A stretch of DNA of 64,000 nt from JAUASW01 sp036880965 (GTDB taxonomy: Bacteria > Pseudomonadota > Gammaproteobacteria > Burkholderiales > Burkholderiaceae_C). The notes below the pieces were generated by a model, which worked only from the letters and a program-made list of their open reading frames with translations, had not been told where the DNA came from and did not search any database. The position numbers and the translations under genes were made by a program. The stretch lies in NCBI RefSeq assembly GCF_036880965.1, contig NZ_JBAJMV010000002.1:1-64000 (forward strand), written 5' to 3'. This document shows positions 50,792 to 59,150 of the stretch, one piece after another; position 1 is the stretch's first letter; every line of letters begins with the position of its first letter.

Positions 50792-53719
50792 ATGGCTGTG
50801 ACCACCGTCGCCCAGTTCGCCGCAGAGCTGAACAGGCCTGCAAGCACTCTTCTCGAGCAGCTGCAAGCCGCGGGCGTCAAGAAGGCGTCTGCAGAGGATG
50901 CCCTCAACGAGGCGGACAAGGAACGCCTGCTGGACTACCTGCGCACTGCGCACGGTACGGCCGGCGCTGACCGCAAGAAGATCACGCTGACGCGCAAGTC
51001 GACCAGCGAGATCAAGCAGGCCGATGCCAGCGGCAAGGCCCGCACCATCCAGGTCGAAGTGCGCAAGAAGCGCACCTTCGTCAAGCGCGACGACCTGCCC
51101 GCTGGTGTCGACGAAGCCGCAGCCGCAGCCGCGGAAGAGGCCGAGTTGCAGCGCCGCGAAGAGGAAGCTGAAAAGCAGGCCGAAGCACTGCGTCGCCAGG
51201 AAGAAGAGCTCGCAGCCAAGATGCGTGAGCGCGAAGAAGCCGAGCGCGCTGCCAAGGAAGCCGAAGAGCAACGCCGCCAGGAGCGCCTGGCTGCTGAAGC
51301 CCGCGCCGCCGAGGAAGCTGCTGAAGCAACGGCCAAGGCCGAGGCCGCCGCCAAGGCTGCTGCCGCTGCCGCCAAGAAGGGCGCCGCTGCGTCTGCGGCT
51401 GCTGCACCTGCACCTGCACCTGCCGCTGCGGTTGCTGAACCTGTGGCGCCGCCGCCGGCCCCGGTCGAGCCGCCCAAGCCCGCGCTGCGCGTGGTCAAGG
51501 CGACGGCTCCGGCTGCCGACGAGAAGCAGAAGCAAGCCGACCTGGAGCGCCGCCGCAAGGCCGCCGAGGCTGAGGCCGCTGCCATCCGCGCGATGATGAA
51601 TGCGCCCAAGAAGGTCATGGTGGCCAAGAAGCCGGAAGAACCGAAGCCGGTTGAAGCCGCCGCCATCAAGGGCACGATCCACAAGAAGCCGGGCACGCCG
51701 GGCGCACCTGCCGCTGCAGGCACCGGTGCTGCCAAGCCGGGCGACAAGAAGTCGATCAAGTCCGAGAAGCTCTCAAGCAGCTGGGCCGACGATGCCGCCA
51801 AGAAGCGCGGTCTCAAGACGGTTGGAGCCGGCCCCACGGCTGGTGCAGGCGCCCGTCCGGGCTGGCGCGCTCCGGCCCGCGGTGGTGCGGGTGGCCGTCG
51901 CGGCAATGACCGCGGTGGTGATCGTGGTCAGTCGAGCTTCGTCGCGCCGGTCGAGCAACAGATTCAGGAAGTCCATGTGCCCGAGACCATCTCGGTGGCC
52001 GACCTGGCACACAAGATGTCGATCAAGGCGTCCGAGCTGATCAAGCAGCTGATGAAGCTGGGCCAGATGGTCACCATCAACCAGCAGCTGGACCAGGAAA
52101 CGGCCATGATCCTCGTCGAGGAAATGGGCCACAAGGCTTTCGCTGCCAAGCTGGACGATCCGGATGCCTTCCTCGAAGAAGAAGGCACGACCGAGCAGCA
52201 GCATGAATCGCTGCCGCGCGCTCCGGTGGTCACCGTCATGGGTCACGTCGACCACGGCAAGACCTCGCTGCTGGACTACATCCGCCGAGCCCGGGTCGCC
52301 GCTGGCGAAGCCGGTGGCATCACGCAGCACATTGGCGCCTATCACGTGGACACGCCGCGCGGCATGATCACCTTCCTGGACACCCCGGGTCACGCGGCCT
52401 TCACGGCCATGCGTGCTCGCGGCGCCAAGGCCACCGACATCGTCATCCTGGTGGTGGCGGCGGACGATGGTGTGATGCCCCAGACCAAGGAAGCCATCCA
52501 CCATGCCAAGGCTGCGGGCGTGCCCATCGTCGTGGCGGTCACCAAGATCGACAAGCCTGATTCCAACCTCGAGCGCGTCAAGAGCGAGCTGGTGGGCGAG
52601 CAGGTGGTGCCGGAAGAATTCGGCGGCGATTCGCCGTTCGTGGGCGTGTCTTCCAAGACCGGTCAGGGCATCGACGACCTGCTGGAGCAAGTGCTGCTGC
52701 AGGCCGAAGTGCTTGAACTGAAGGCGCCGAAGGAGTCGATGGCCAAGGGCCTCGTGATCGAAGCCAAGCTGGACAAGGGCCGCGGCCCGGTCGCCACGGT
52801 GCTTGTGCAGAGCGGCACGCTCAAGCGCGGCGACGTGGTGCTGGCAGGTTCCACCTATGGACGCGTGCGCGCCATGCTGGACGAAGACGGCAAGGCCTGT
52901 GCCGAGGGCGGTCCTTCCATCCCGGTGGAAATCCAGGGCCTGACCGAAGTCCCGCAGGCCGGTGATGAATTCATGGTGCTGGCCGATGAGCGCCGAGCGC
53001 GCGAAATCGCCACCTTCCGTTCGGGCAAGTACCGCGACGTCAAGCTGGCCAAGCAGCAAGCTGCCAAGCTCGAGAACATGTTCAGCGAAATGGGCGGCGG
53101 CGACGTGCAGACCCTGCCGCTGATCATCAAGGCCGACGTGCAGGGTTCGCAGGAAGCTCTGGCCGCCTCGCTGCTCAAGCTCTCGACCGACGAAGTCAAG
53201 GTGCAGATCGTCCATGCGGCGGTCGGTGGCATCAGTGAGTCCGACGTCAACCTGGCGATCGCCTCCAAGGCGGTCATCATCGGCTTCAACGTGCGTGCCG
53301 ACGTGCTGGCCCGCAAGCTGGCCGAAGGCAACTCGGTTGACCTGCGCTACTACAACATCATCTACGACGCCGTGGATGAGGTGAAGGCAGCGATGGCCGG
53401 CATGCTGGCGCCCGAGCAGCGCGAAGAAGCGCTGGGTACGGCCGAGATCCGCGTCGTGTTCGTGGCTTCCAAGATCGGTACCGTGGCCGGTTCCATGGTC
53501 ACTTCGGGCCTGGTGCGTCGTGGTGCCAAGTTCCGCCTGCTGCGCGACAACATCGTCATCTACACCGGCGAGGTCGACTCGGTCCGCCGCGAGAAGGACG
53601 ATGTCAAGGAAGTCAAGGAAGGCTTCGAGTGCGGTATCAAGCTCAAGAACTACAACGACATCGCGGAAGGCGATCAGCTGGAGTTCTTCGAGATCAAGGA
53701 AGTGGCACGAACGCTTTAA
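50792..53719 (+). CDS. infB: Translation initiation factor IF-2
   Basis: 975 residues. IF2N-type subdomain 1–55 (VAQFAAELNRPASTLLEQL). A very long Ala/Glu/Arg/Lys coiled-coil and disordered region spans about 100–400. The second IF2 N-region (SVADLAHKMSIKASELIKQLMKLG) is at about 400–450. The G domain has GHVDHGKTSLLD near 485, DTPGH near 532 and TKID. Domains II–IV follow, with GRVRAMLDEDGK and FRLLRDNIVIY. Full length. Confidence 0.97.
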   Translation: MAVTTVAQFAAELNRPASTLLEQLQAAGVKKASAEDALNEADKERLLDYLRTAHGTAGADRKKITLTRKSTSEIKQADASGKARTIQVEVRKKRTFVKRDDLPAGVDEAAAAAAEEAELQRREEEAEKQAEALRRQEEELAAKMREREEAERAAKEAEEQRRQERLAAEARAAEEAAEATAKAEAAAKAAAAAAKKGAAASAAAAPAPAPAAAVAEPVAPPPAPVEPPKPALRVVKATAPAADEKQKQADLERRRKAAEAEAAAIRAMMNAPKKVMVAKKPEEPKPVEAAAIKGTIHKKPGTPGAPAAAGTGAAKPGDKKSIKSEKLSSSWADDAAKKRGLKTVGAGPTAGAGARPGWRAPARGGAGGRRGNDRGGDRGQSSFVAPVEQQIQEVHVPETISVADLAHKMSIKASELIKQLMKLGQMVTINQQLDQETAMILVEEMGHKAFAAKLDDPDAFLEEEGTTEQQHESLPRAPVVTVMGHVDHGKTSLLDYIRRARVAAGEAGGITQHIGAYHVDTPRGMITFLDTPGHAAFTAMRARGAKATDIVILVVAADDGVMPQTKEAIHHAKAAGVPIVVAVTKIDKPDSNLERVKSELVGEQVVPEEFGGDSPFVGVSSKTGQGIDDLLEQVLLQAEVLELKAPKESMAKGLVIEAKLDKGRGPVATVLVQSGTLKRGDVVLAGSTYGRVRAMLDEDGKACAEGGPSIPVEIQGLTEVPQAGDEFMVLADERRAREIATFRSGKYRDVKLAKQQAAKLENMFSEMGGGDVQTLPLIIKADVQGSQEALAASLLKLSTDEVKVQIVHAAVGGISESDVNLAIASKAVIIGFNVRADVLARKLAEGNSVDLRYYNIIYDAVDEVKAAMAGMLAPEQREEALGTAEIRVVFVASKIGTVAGSMVTSGLVRRGAKFRLLRDNIVIYTGEVDSVRREKDDVKEVKEGFECGIKLKNYNDIAEGDQLEFFEIKEVARTL

Positions 53720-53745
53720 CCAGCGGAGTTGGCCCCACCCAGCAG

Positions 53746-53780
53746 ACCCCGCCTCCGAAACGAAGGCGGGGTTTGTTCTT
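53746..53780 (+). terminator. Terminator between infB and rbfA inside the operon
   Basis: ACCCCGCCT (53746–53754) and AGGCGGGGT (53764–53772) with a 9-base loop, followed by TTTGTTCTT. Probably leaky, since rbfA, truB and typA follow on the same strand with no evident promoter. Confidence 0.75.
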
Positions 53781-53804
53781 GGGAGGCCGAGAAGGAGCTA
53801 AGAC

Positions 53805-54188
53805 ATGCGACACAAGAGAGCCATCCCCAACCGCGGTTTCCGCGTAGCCGACCAGATCCAGCGCGACCTGGCGGAGCTGATCCGTGAGTTGAAGGATCCA
53901 CGCATCGGCATGGCCACCGTGAACGCGGTCGAGGTCACGCCCGACTACGCGCATGCCAAGGTCTTTTTCTCGGTGCTGGTCGGCGACCCGGCCGAAACCG
54001 AAGAGGCCTTGAACGAAGCTGCCGGTTTCCTGCGCAACGGCCTGTTCAAGCGCTTGCAGATTCATACCGTGCCGACGCTGCATTTTCATTACGACCGCAC
54101 GATCGAACGTGCGGCTGAGCTGAGCTCCTTGATCTCCAAGGCCAACGCCACCCGCGCGCTGGACGACGAAGAGCACACGAACGACTGA
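53805..54188 (+). CDS. rbfA: Ribosome-binding factor A
   Basis: 127 residues, KH-fold 30S assembly and cold-shock factor. RVADQIQRDLAELIRELKDPRIGMATV and YAHAKVFFSVL, then LFKRLQIHTVPTLHFHYDRTIERAAELSSLI. AAGGAGC ribosome site before the ATG. Confidence 0.95.
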   Translation: MRHKRAIPNRGFRVADQIQRDLAELIRELKDPRIGMATVNAVEVTPDYAHAKVFFSVLVGDPAETEEALNEAAGFLRNGLFKRLQIHTVPTLHFHYDRTIERAAELSSLISKANATRALDDEEHTND

Positions 54189-54206
54189 ACTCGCAAGAGA
54201 CCTGAC

Positions 54207-55148
54207 GTGACCGAAACCAGACCCCAGCGCCAGAGAGTTGTGCGCCGTGCCCTGCACGGCGTGCTGCTGCTCGACAAGCCGCTGGGCCTGTCCAGCAACG
54301 ACGCTCTGCAGAAAGCCAAGTGGCTCCTGCGGGCGGAGAAGGCCGGGCACACGGGCACGCTCGATCCCTTGGCCACCGGCCTCCTGCCGCTTTGCTTCGG
54401 CGCGGCCACCAAGTTCAGCCAGGTCAGCCTTGACGCCGACAAGGCCTACGTTGCGACGCTGAAACTTGGCCAGACGACGACGACTGGCGATGCCGAGGGC
54501 GAAGTCCTGGAAACGCGCGAAGTGGCCGTGACGCGTGAGCTGATAGCAGCTGCCTGCGCGAAATTCACCGGTGCCATCTCGCAAGTGCCGCCGATGTATT
54601 CGGCCCTGAAGCACGAAGGCAAGGCGCTGTACGACTATGCGCGCCAGGGCATCACGATTGAACGCGAAGCGCGTGCCGTGACAATTCACGGCATCGACAT
54701 CGTCGACTGGCATGCTGACGCGCTCACCATCGCGGTCCGCTGCTCCAAGGGCACCTACATCCGCACGCTGGCCGAAGACATCGGCCGCGAGCTGGGCTGT
54801 GGCGCCCACCTGAGCGCCTTGCGCCGCACGGCCAGTGGCGCCGTCGATGTGCGAGACGCCATCAGCCTGGATGCCTTGGCTGCGATGACGGAAGCCGAGC
54901 GCGAGGCGCTCTTGCGTCCGCCCGATTGCTTGTTGGCCGACTGGCCGTCCATCAGCCTGGCTGATGAAGACGCCAGCCGGTTCCTGAATGGTCTGCGGCG
55001 TCGCGTTGCCGCCGCAGATGCACCGCATGTCCGGGTCTATGGGCCCGCCGCTCATGCCTTGTTGGGCAGCGCATCAATCGCCGCCGGTGAATTGATTCCC
55101 GGTCGTCTGTTGAGCCCGCAGGAAGTAAGCAGCCTGCTGAGCACTTGA
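54207..55148 (+). CDS. truB: tRNA pseudouridine-55 synthase
   Basis: 313 residues. GVLLLDKPLGLSSNDALQKAK, catalytic Asp in AGHTGTLDPLATGLLP, then YVATLKLGQTTTTGDAEGE, VPPMYSALKHEGKALYDYARQG and CSKGTYIRTLAEDIGRELGCGAHL. A C-terminal PUA-like part (LADEDASRFLNGLRRR) is present. Confidence 0.96.
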   Translation: MTETRPQRQRVVRRALHGVLLLDKPLGLSSNDALQKAKWLLRAEKAGHTGTLDPLATGLLPLCFGAATKFSQVSLDADKAYVATLKLGQTTTTGDAEGEVLETREVAVTRELIAAACAKFTGAISQVPPMYSALKHEGKALYDYARQGITIEREARAVTIHGIDIVDWHADALTIAVRCSKGTYIRTLAEDIGRELGCGAHLSALRRTASGAVDVRDAISLDALAAMTEAEREALLRPPDCLLADWPSISLADEDASRFLNGLRRRVAAADAPHVRVYGPAAHALLGSASIAAGELIPGRLLSPQEVSSLLST

Positions 55149-55170
55149 GAATTTTTAGGAAAGTCGTCTT

Positions 55171-56994
55171 ATGAGTACCCAGATCCGCAACATTGCCATC
55201 ATTGCCCACGTTGACCATGGCAAGACCACGATGGTGGACCAGCTGCTGCGTCAAAGCGGCACCTTCGCCGACCACGAAAAGGTCGTCGACACCGTGATGG
55301 ACAACAACGCCATCGAACGCGAGCGTGGCATCACCATCCTGGCCAAGAACTGCGCCGTGTCCTGGGAAGGCACGCACATCAACATCGTCGACACACCCGG
55401 ACACGCGGACTTCGGCGGTGAAGTGGAGCGCGCGCTTTCCATGGTTGACGGCGTGGTGCTGCTGATCGACGCGCAGGAAGGCCCGATGCCGCAGACCCGC
55501 TTCGTGACCAAGAAGGCGCTGGCCCTGGGCCTCAAACCCATCGTCGTGGTCAACAAGGTGGACAAGCCGGGCGCCAAGCCGGACGCCGTCGTCAACGCAG
55601 CGTTCGACCTGTTCGACAAGCTGGGCGCGACCGACGAGCAGCTGGACTTCCCGGTCGTCTATGCCTCGGGCATCAACGGCTGGAGCTCGCTGGTTGAAGG
55701 CGCGCCGGGCGAGAAGTGGGGCGAAGACATGTCGGCCCTGTTCAACACCGTGCTCAAGCATGTGCCGGCGCAGTCGGGTGACGCCAGCGCGCCGCTGCAG
55801 CTGCAGATCTCGGCACTGGACTTCTCGACCTTCGTCGGCCGCATCGGCGTGGGCCGCATCAGCCAGGGCACGATCAAGCCCGGCATGCAGGTCAAGGTCA
55901 TGGAAGGCCCGGACGGCAAGTCCGTCAACGGCCGCATCAACCAGGTGCTGACCTTCCACGGCCTGGACCGCGTGCAGGTCACGGAAGCCGGCCCCGGCAA
56001 TATCGTGCTGATCAACGGCATTGAAGAAATCGGCATCGGCGTGACCGTGACCGACCCGGCCAATCCGCTGCCGCTGCCCATGCTGAAGGTGGACGAGCCG
56101 ACGTTGACGATGAACTTCTGCGTCAACACCAGCCCGCTGGCCGGTCGTGAAGGCAAGTACGTCACCAGCCGCCAGATCTGGGACCGCCTGCAGAAGGAAC
56201 TGCAGCACAACGTGGCGCTGCGCGTTTCCGAGACTGACGAAGACGGCATCTTCGAAGTCTGCGGTCGCGGCGAACTGCACCTGACCATCCTCTTGGAAAA
56301 CATGCGCCGTGAAGGCTACGAGCTGGCTGTCTCCAAGCCGCGCGTGATGTTCAAGGACATCGACGGCGTGAAGAGCGAGCCGATGGAGCTGGTGACGGCC
56401 GACGTGGAAGAAATCCACCAGGGCGGCGTCATGCAGGCCCTGGGCCTGCGCAAGGGCGAAATGCTGAACATGGAGCCGGACGGCCATGGCCGCGTGCGTC
56501 TCGAGTACCGCATTCCGGCGCGCGGCCTGATCGGCTTCGCCAACGAGTTCATGAACCTGACCCGCGGTTCGGGCCTGATCTCTTCGATCTTTGACGGCTA
56601 CGAAGCACACAAGGGCGACATCGGCGGCCGCAAGAACGGCGTGCTGATCTCGATGGACGACGGTGAAATCTTCACCTACGCCCTGGGCAAGCTTGACGAC
56701 CGCGGCCGCATGTTCGTCAAGCCGAATGACCCGGTCTACGAAGGCATGATCGTCGGCATCCACAACCGCGACAACGACCTGGTCGTGAACGCCACCCGTA
56801 CCAAGCAGCTGACCAACTTCCGCGTCAGCGGCAAGGAAGACGCGATCAAGATCACGCCGCCCATCGACCTGACGCTGGAATACGGTGTCGACTTCATCGA
56901 CGACGACGAGCTGGTCGAAATCACGCCCAAGAGCGTGCGTGTCCGCAAGCGATTCCTCACGGAAAACGAACGCAAGCGCGCGTCGCGCGCTTGA
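55171..56994 (+). CDS. typA: Ribosome-associated GTPase TypA/BipA
   Basis: 607 residues. RNIAIIAHVDHGKTTMVDQLLRQSG (G1), RERGITILAKNCAV (G2), DTPGHADFGGEVER (G3), VVNKVDKPGA (G4). EF-G-like domains III and V (RGELHLTILLENMRREGYEL) and the BipA-specific C-terminal domain (KEDAIKITPPIDLTLE) follow. A translational GTPase for ribosome biogenesis and stress growth. Last gene of the operon; two GC hairpins follow. Confidence 0.96.
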   Translation: MSTQIRNIAIIAHVDHGKTTMVDQLLRQSGTFADHEKVVDTVMDNNAIERERGITILAKNCAVSWEGTHINIVDTPGHADFGGEVERALSMVDGVVLLIDAQEGPMPQTRFVTKKALALGLKPIVVVNKVDKPGAKPDAVVNAAFDLFDKLGATDEQLDFPVVYASGINGWSSLVEGAPGEKWGEDMSALFNTVLKHVPAQSGDASAPLQLQISALDFSTFVGRIGVGRISQGTIKPGMQVKVMEGPDGKSVNGRINQVLTFHGLDRVQVTEAGPGNIVLINGIEEIGIGVTVTDPANPLPLPMLKVDEPTLTMNFCVNTSPLAGREGKYVTSRQIWDRLQKELQHNVALRVSETDEDGIFEVCGRGELHLTILLENMRREGYELAVSKPRVMFKDIDGVKSEPMELVTADVEEIHQGGVMQALGLRKGEMLNMEPDGHGRVRLEYRIPARGLIGFANEFMNLTRGSGLISSIFDGYEAHKGDIGGRKNGVLISMDDGEIFTYALGKLDDRGRMFVKPNDPVYEGMIVGIHNRDNDLVVNATRTKQLTNFRVSGKEDAIKITPPIDLTLEYGVDFIDDDELVEITPKSVRVRKRFLTENERKRASRA

Positions 56995-57034
56995 GCGCAC
57001 GACGCGCGCTCTGCGCGGTCAAGTGAGCTCCCCC

Positions 57035-57091
57035 AGCCCCCTCCATGAGGGGGCTCCAGTCAGACAGACGCCCGCGCCCCGAAAGGGGCGC
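57035..57091. repeat. Two consecutive GC-rich hairpins between typA and the EamA gene
   Basis: AGCCCCCTC-CAT-GAGGGGGCT (57035–57055) and GCGCCCC-GAAA-GGGGCGC (57074–57091, a GNRA tetraloop). The second is followed by TCTCAATTC. They may end the typA transcript or be members of the dispersed C/G-tract repeat class seen at 13903 and 15410. Confidence 0.55.
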
Positions 57092-57100
57092 TCTCAATTC

Positions 57101-57994
57101 ATGAGCCATCGTCATGCCCTCCTGTTGATGATCCTGGTCACGCTGCTGTGGAGCACGGCGGGCGTGGTCACGCGGCATCTGGAGGCGGCGCGCAGTTTCG
57201 AGGTTACGTTCTGGCGCAGCGCGTTCAATGCGCTGTCCTTGATCGTGCTCCTGCGCTGGCTGCGCGGCCCGGCCTTGTGGGGTCAGCTTTTGCGGGCGCC
57301 GCGGCTGGTCTGGCTGTCGGGCGCCTGCTGGGCGGCGATGTTCACGGCCTTCATGGTGGCAATCACCATGGCCAGCGTGGCGACGGTGCTGGTGACGATG
57401 GCGCTGGGGCCCTTGCTGACCGCGCTGTTCTCGCGCCTCTTTCTGCATCACCGCCTGCCGGCCCGGACCTGGGCAGCGATTGGCATGGCCACGCTGGGTA
57501 TTGCCTGGATGTTCGGCCAGGAGGCGGATGGGGCAGGGCTCGCGGGCGTGCTGGTGGCCCTGCTGGTGCCGCTGGCAGCCGCAACGAATTGGACGCTGCT
57601 ACAGCGCGCCACCCATGGCAACGCCGATCCCGACGCGCTTGCGCCGGGCCAGGACATGTTGCCCGCCGTGCTGATCGGCGCCCTGATCTCAGCTCTGCTC
57701 ACCCTGCCACTTGCCTGGCCCTTCCAGGCTTCAGCCCATGATCTGGGCCTGCTCGGATTCCTGGGGCTTTGCCAGCTGGCCATTCCCTGTTTGCTGGTCG
57801 TGCGGCTTTCGCGGGTACTGCCCGCGCCGGAGATCGCCTTGCTCGGCCAGCTGGAGGTGATCTTCGGCGTGCTGTGGGCCTGGCTGGGTGCCGGGGAAGC
57901 CCCGGCTGGCGCCACGCTCATCGGCGGTGCTACCCTGCTGGCCGCCCTGGCAGGCAATGAAATCCTGGCGCTACGGCAGCGCCGGCCACAATGA
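57101..57994 (+). CDS. EamA-domain DMT superfamily transporter
   Basis: 297 residues, ten membrane helices as two EamA repeats. LLWSTAGVVTRHLEAARSFEVTFWRSAFNAL is the first-helix pair with the conserved Arg after a Glu. ASVATVLVTMALGPLLTALFSRLFL and APEIALLGQLEVIFGVLWAWL are the conserved repeat ends. Exports or imports a metabolite; substrate unknown. The upstream extension of the frame overlaps typA and is not used. Confidence 0.88.
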   Translation: MSHRHALLLMILVTLLWSTAGVVTRHLEAARSFEVTFWRSAFNALSLIVLLRWLRGPALWGQLLRAPRLVWLSGACWAAMFTAFMVAITMASVATVLVTMALGPLLTALFSRLFLHHRLPARTWAAIGMATLGIAWMFGQEADGAGLAGVLVALLVPLAAATNWTLLQRATHGNADPDALAPGQDMLPAVLIGALISALLTLPLAWPFQASAHDLGLLGFLGLCQLAIPCLLVVRLSRVLPAPEIALLGQLEVIFGVLWAWLGAGEAPAGATLIGGATLLAALAGNEILALRQRRPQ

Positions 57995-58022
57995 AGCAAT
58001 CAAAGAAACTGGAGTTCCTGGC

Positions 58023-59144
58023 ATGAGCGCCGCACCGTTGATCCCCCCGCTGCAATCCGAGGGCCAGGTCCTGGCCGAAGTCAACGGCTGCCTGGGGCTG
58101 ATCACCTTGAACCGCGCGAACGCGCTGAATGCGCTGTCGCTGGCGATGATCCGTGACCTCACGGCACTCCTGAAGGCCTGGGCCGCAGCGCCGGCCATCG
58201 AAGCCGTGGTCATCCTCGGCGCCGGACGCGAAGGCAAGCCTGCGGCTTTCTGCGCCGGTGGAGACATCCGCTTCTTCCACCAGGCCGCCCTGGCCGGTGA
58301 CAAGGCGCTGGAAGACTTCTTCACTGAAGAGTACGCGCTGAACCACCTGATCCACGCCTATCCCAAACCCTATATCGCCCTGATGGATGGCGTGGTGATG
58401 GGCGGTGGCATGGGCATCAGCCAGGGCGCCAAGTTGCGCGTGCTGACCGAACATTCCAAGCTGGCCATGCCCGAGACCAATATCGGCCTGTTCCCCGACG
58501 TGGGCGGTGGCTGGTTCCTCGCGCAATGCCCGGGCAGCAGCGGCGAATGGCTGGCCCTGACCGGGCATGCCGTGGGTGCTGGCGACGCCATCGCCCTGGG
58601 TTTGGGCGATGTATTCGTGCGCAGCGGCGAGTTGCCCATCATCATCGAGGCCTTCCGTCGCGGTGAGCAGCCGAGCGCCGAGCATGTCGTGGCCACGGTG
58701 ATGGAGCGGGTCGATCTCGCAGCGCCGGCCGACGACCTGGAGCTGCGCCGTCGCATCGACCTGCACTTCTCCAAGCCCACGGTGCTGGCAATCTGCGAGT
58801 CGCTGCAGGCCGCGGGCGATGCCTGGTCGATGGAGACGCTGGCCACCTTGCGCAAGCGTTCGCCGCTGATGCTGGCCGTCACGCTGGAACTGATCCGCCG
58901 CGCCCGCAAGCTGAGCCTCGCCGAAGACCTGCGCTTGGAGCGTGACCTGGTGCACCGCTGCTTCCATCTACGCCCTGGCGCGGCCTCGGAAACGGTGGAG
59001 GGCATCCGTGCGCTGGCGGTCGACAAGGACCACAGCCCGCGCTGGAACCCGGCGCGCATCGAAGACGTGACGCCGGCCATGGTGGCCGAGTTCTTCGCCA
59101 GCCCCTGGGCGCCGGCCGAGCATCCGCTGCGCGGCCTGGCCTGA
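58023..59144 (+). CDS. Enoyl-CoA hydratase/isomerase family, 3-hydroxyisobutyryl-CoA hydrolase-like
   Basis: 373 residues, longer than plain enoyl-CoA hydratases. GLITLNRANALNALSLAMI, FCAGGDIRFFHQAA, MDGVVMGGGMGISQGAKLRVLTEHSKLAMPETNIGLFPDVGGGWFLA contains the oxyanion and Glu/Asp positions of the HIBCH subgroup. The C-terminal region SPLMLAVTLELIRRARKLSLAEDLRLERDL and DKDHSPRWNPARIEDVTPAMVAEFF is typical. HIBCH acts in valine degradation. The start ATG follows the EamA gene by 28 bases. Confidence 0.9.
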   Translation: MSAAPLIPPLQSEGQVLAEVNGCLGLITLNRANALNALSLAMIRDLTALLKAWAAAPAIEAVVILGAGREGKPAAFCAGGDIRFFHQAALAGDKALEDFFTEEYALNHLIHAYPKPYIALMDGVVMGGGMGISQGAKLRVLTEHSKLAMPETNIGLFPDVGGGWFLAQCPGSSGEWLALTGHAVGAGDAIALGLGDVFVRSGELPIIIEAFRRGEQPSAEHVVATVMERVDLAAPADDLELRRRIDLHFSKPTVLAICESLQAAGDAWSMETLATLRKRSPLMLAVTLELIRRARKLSLAEDLRLERDLVHRCFHLRPGAASETVEGIRALAVDKDHSPRWNPARIEDVTPAMVAEFFASPWAPAEHPLRGLA

Positions 59145-59150
59145 AGCTGA

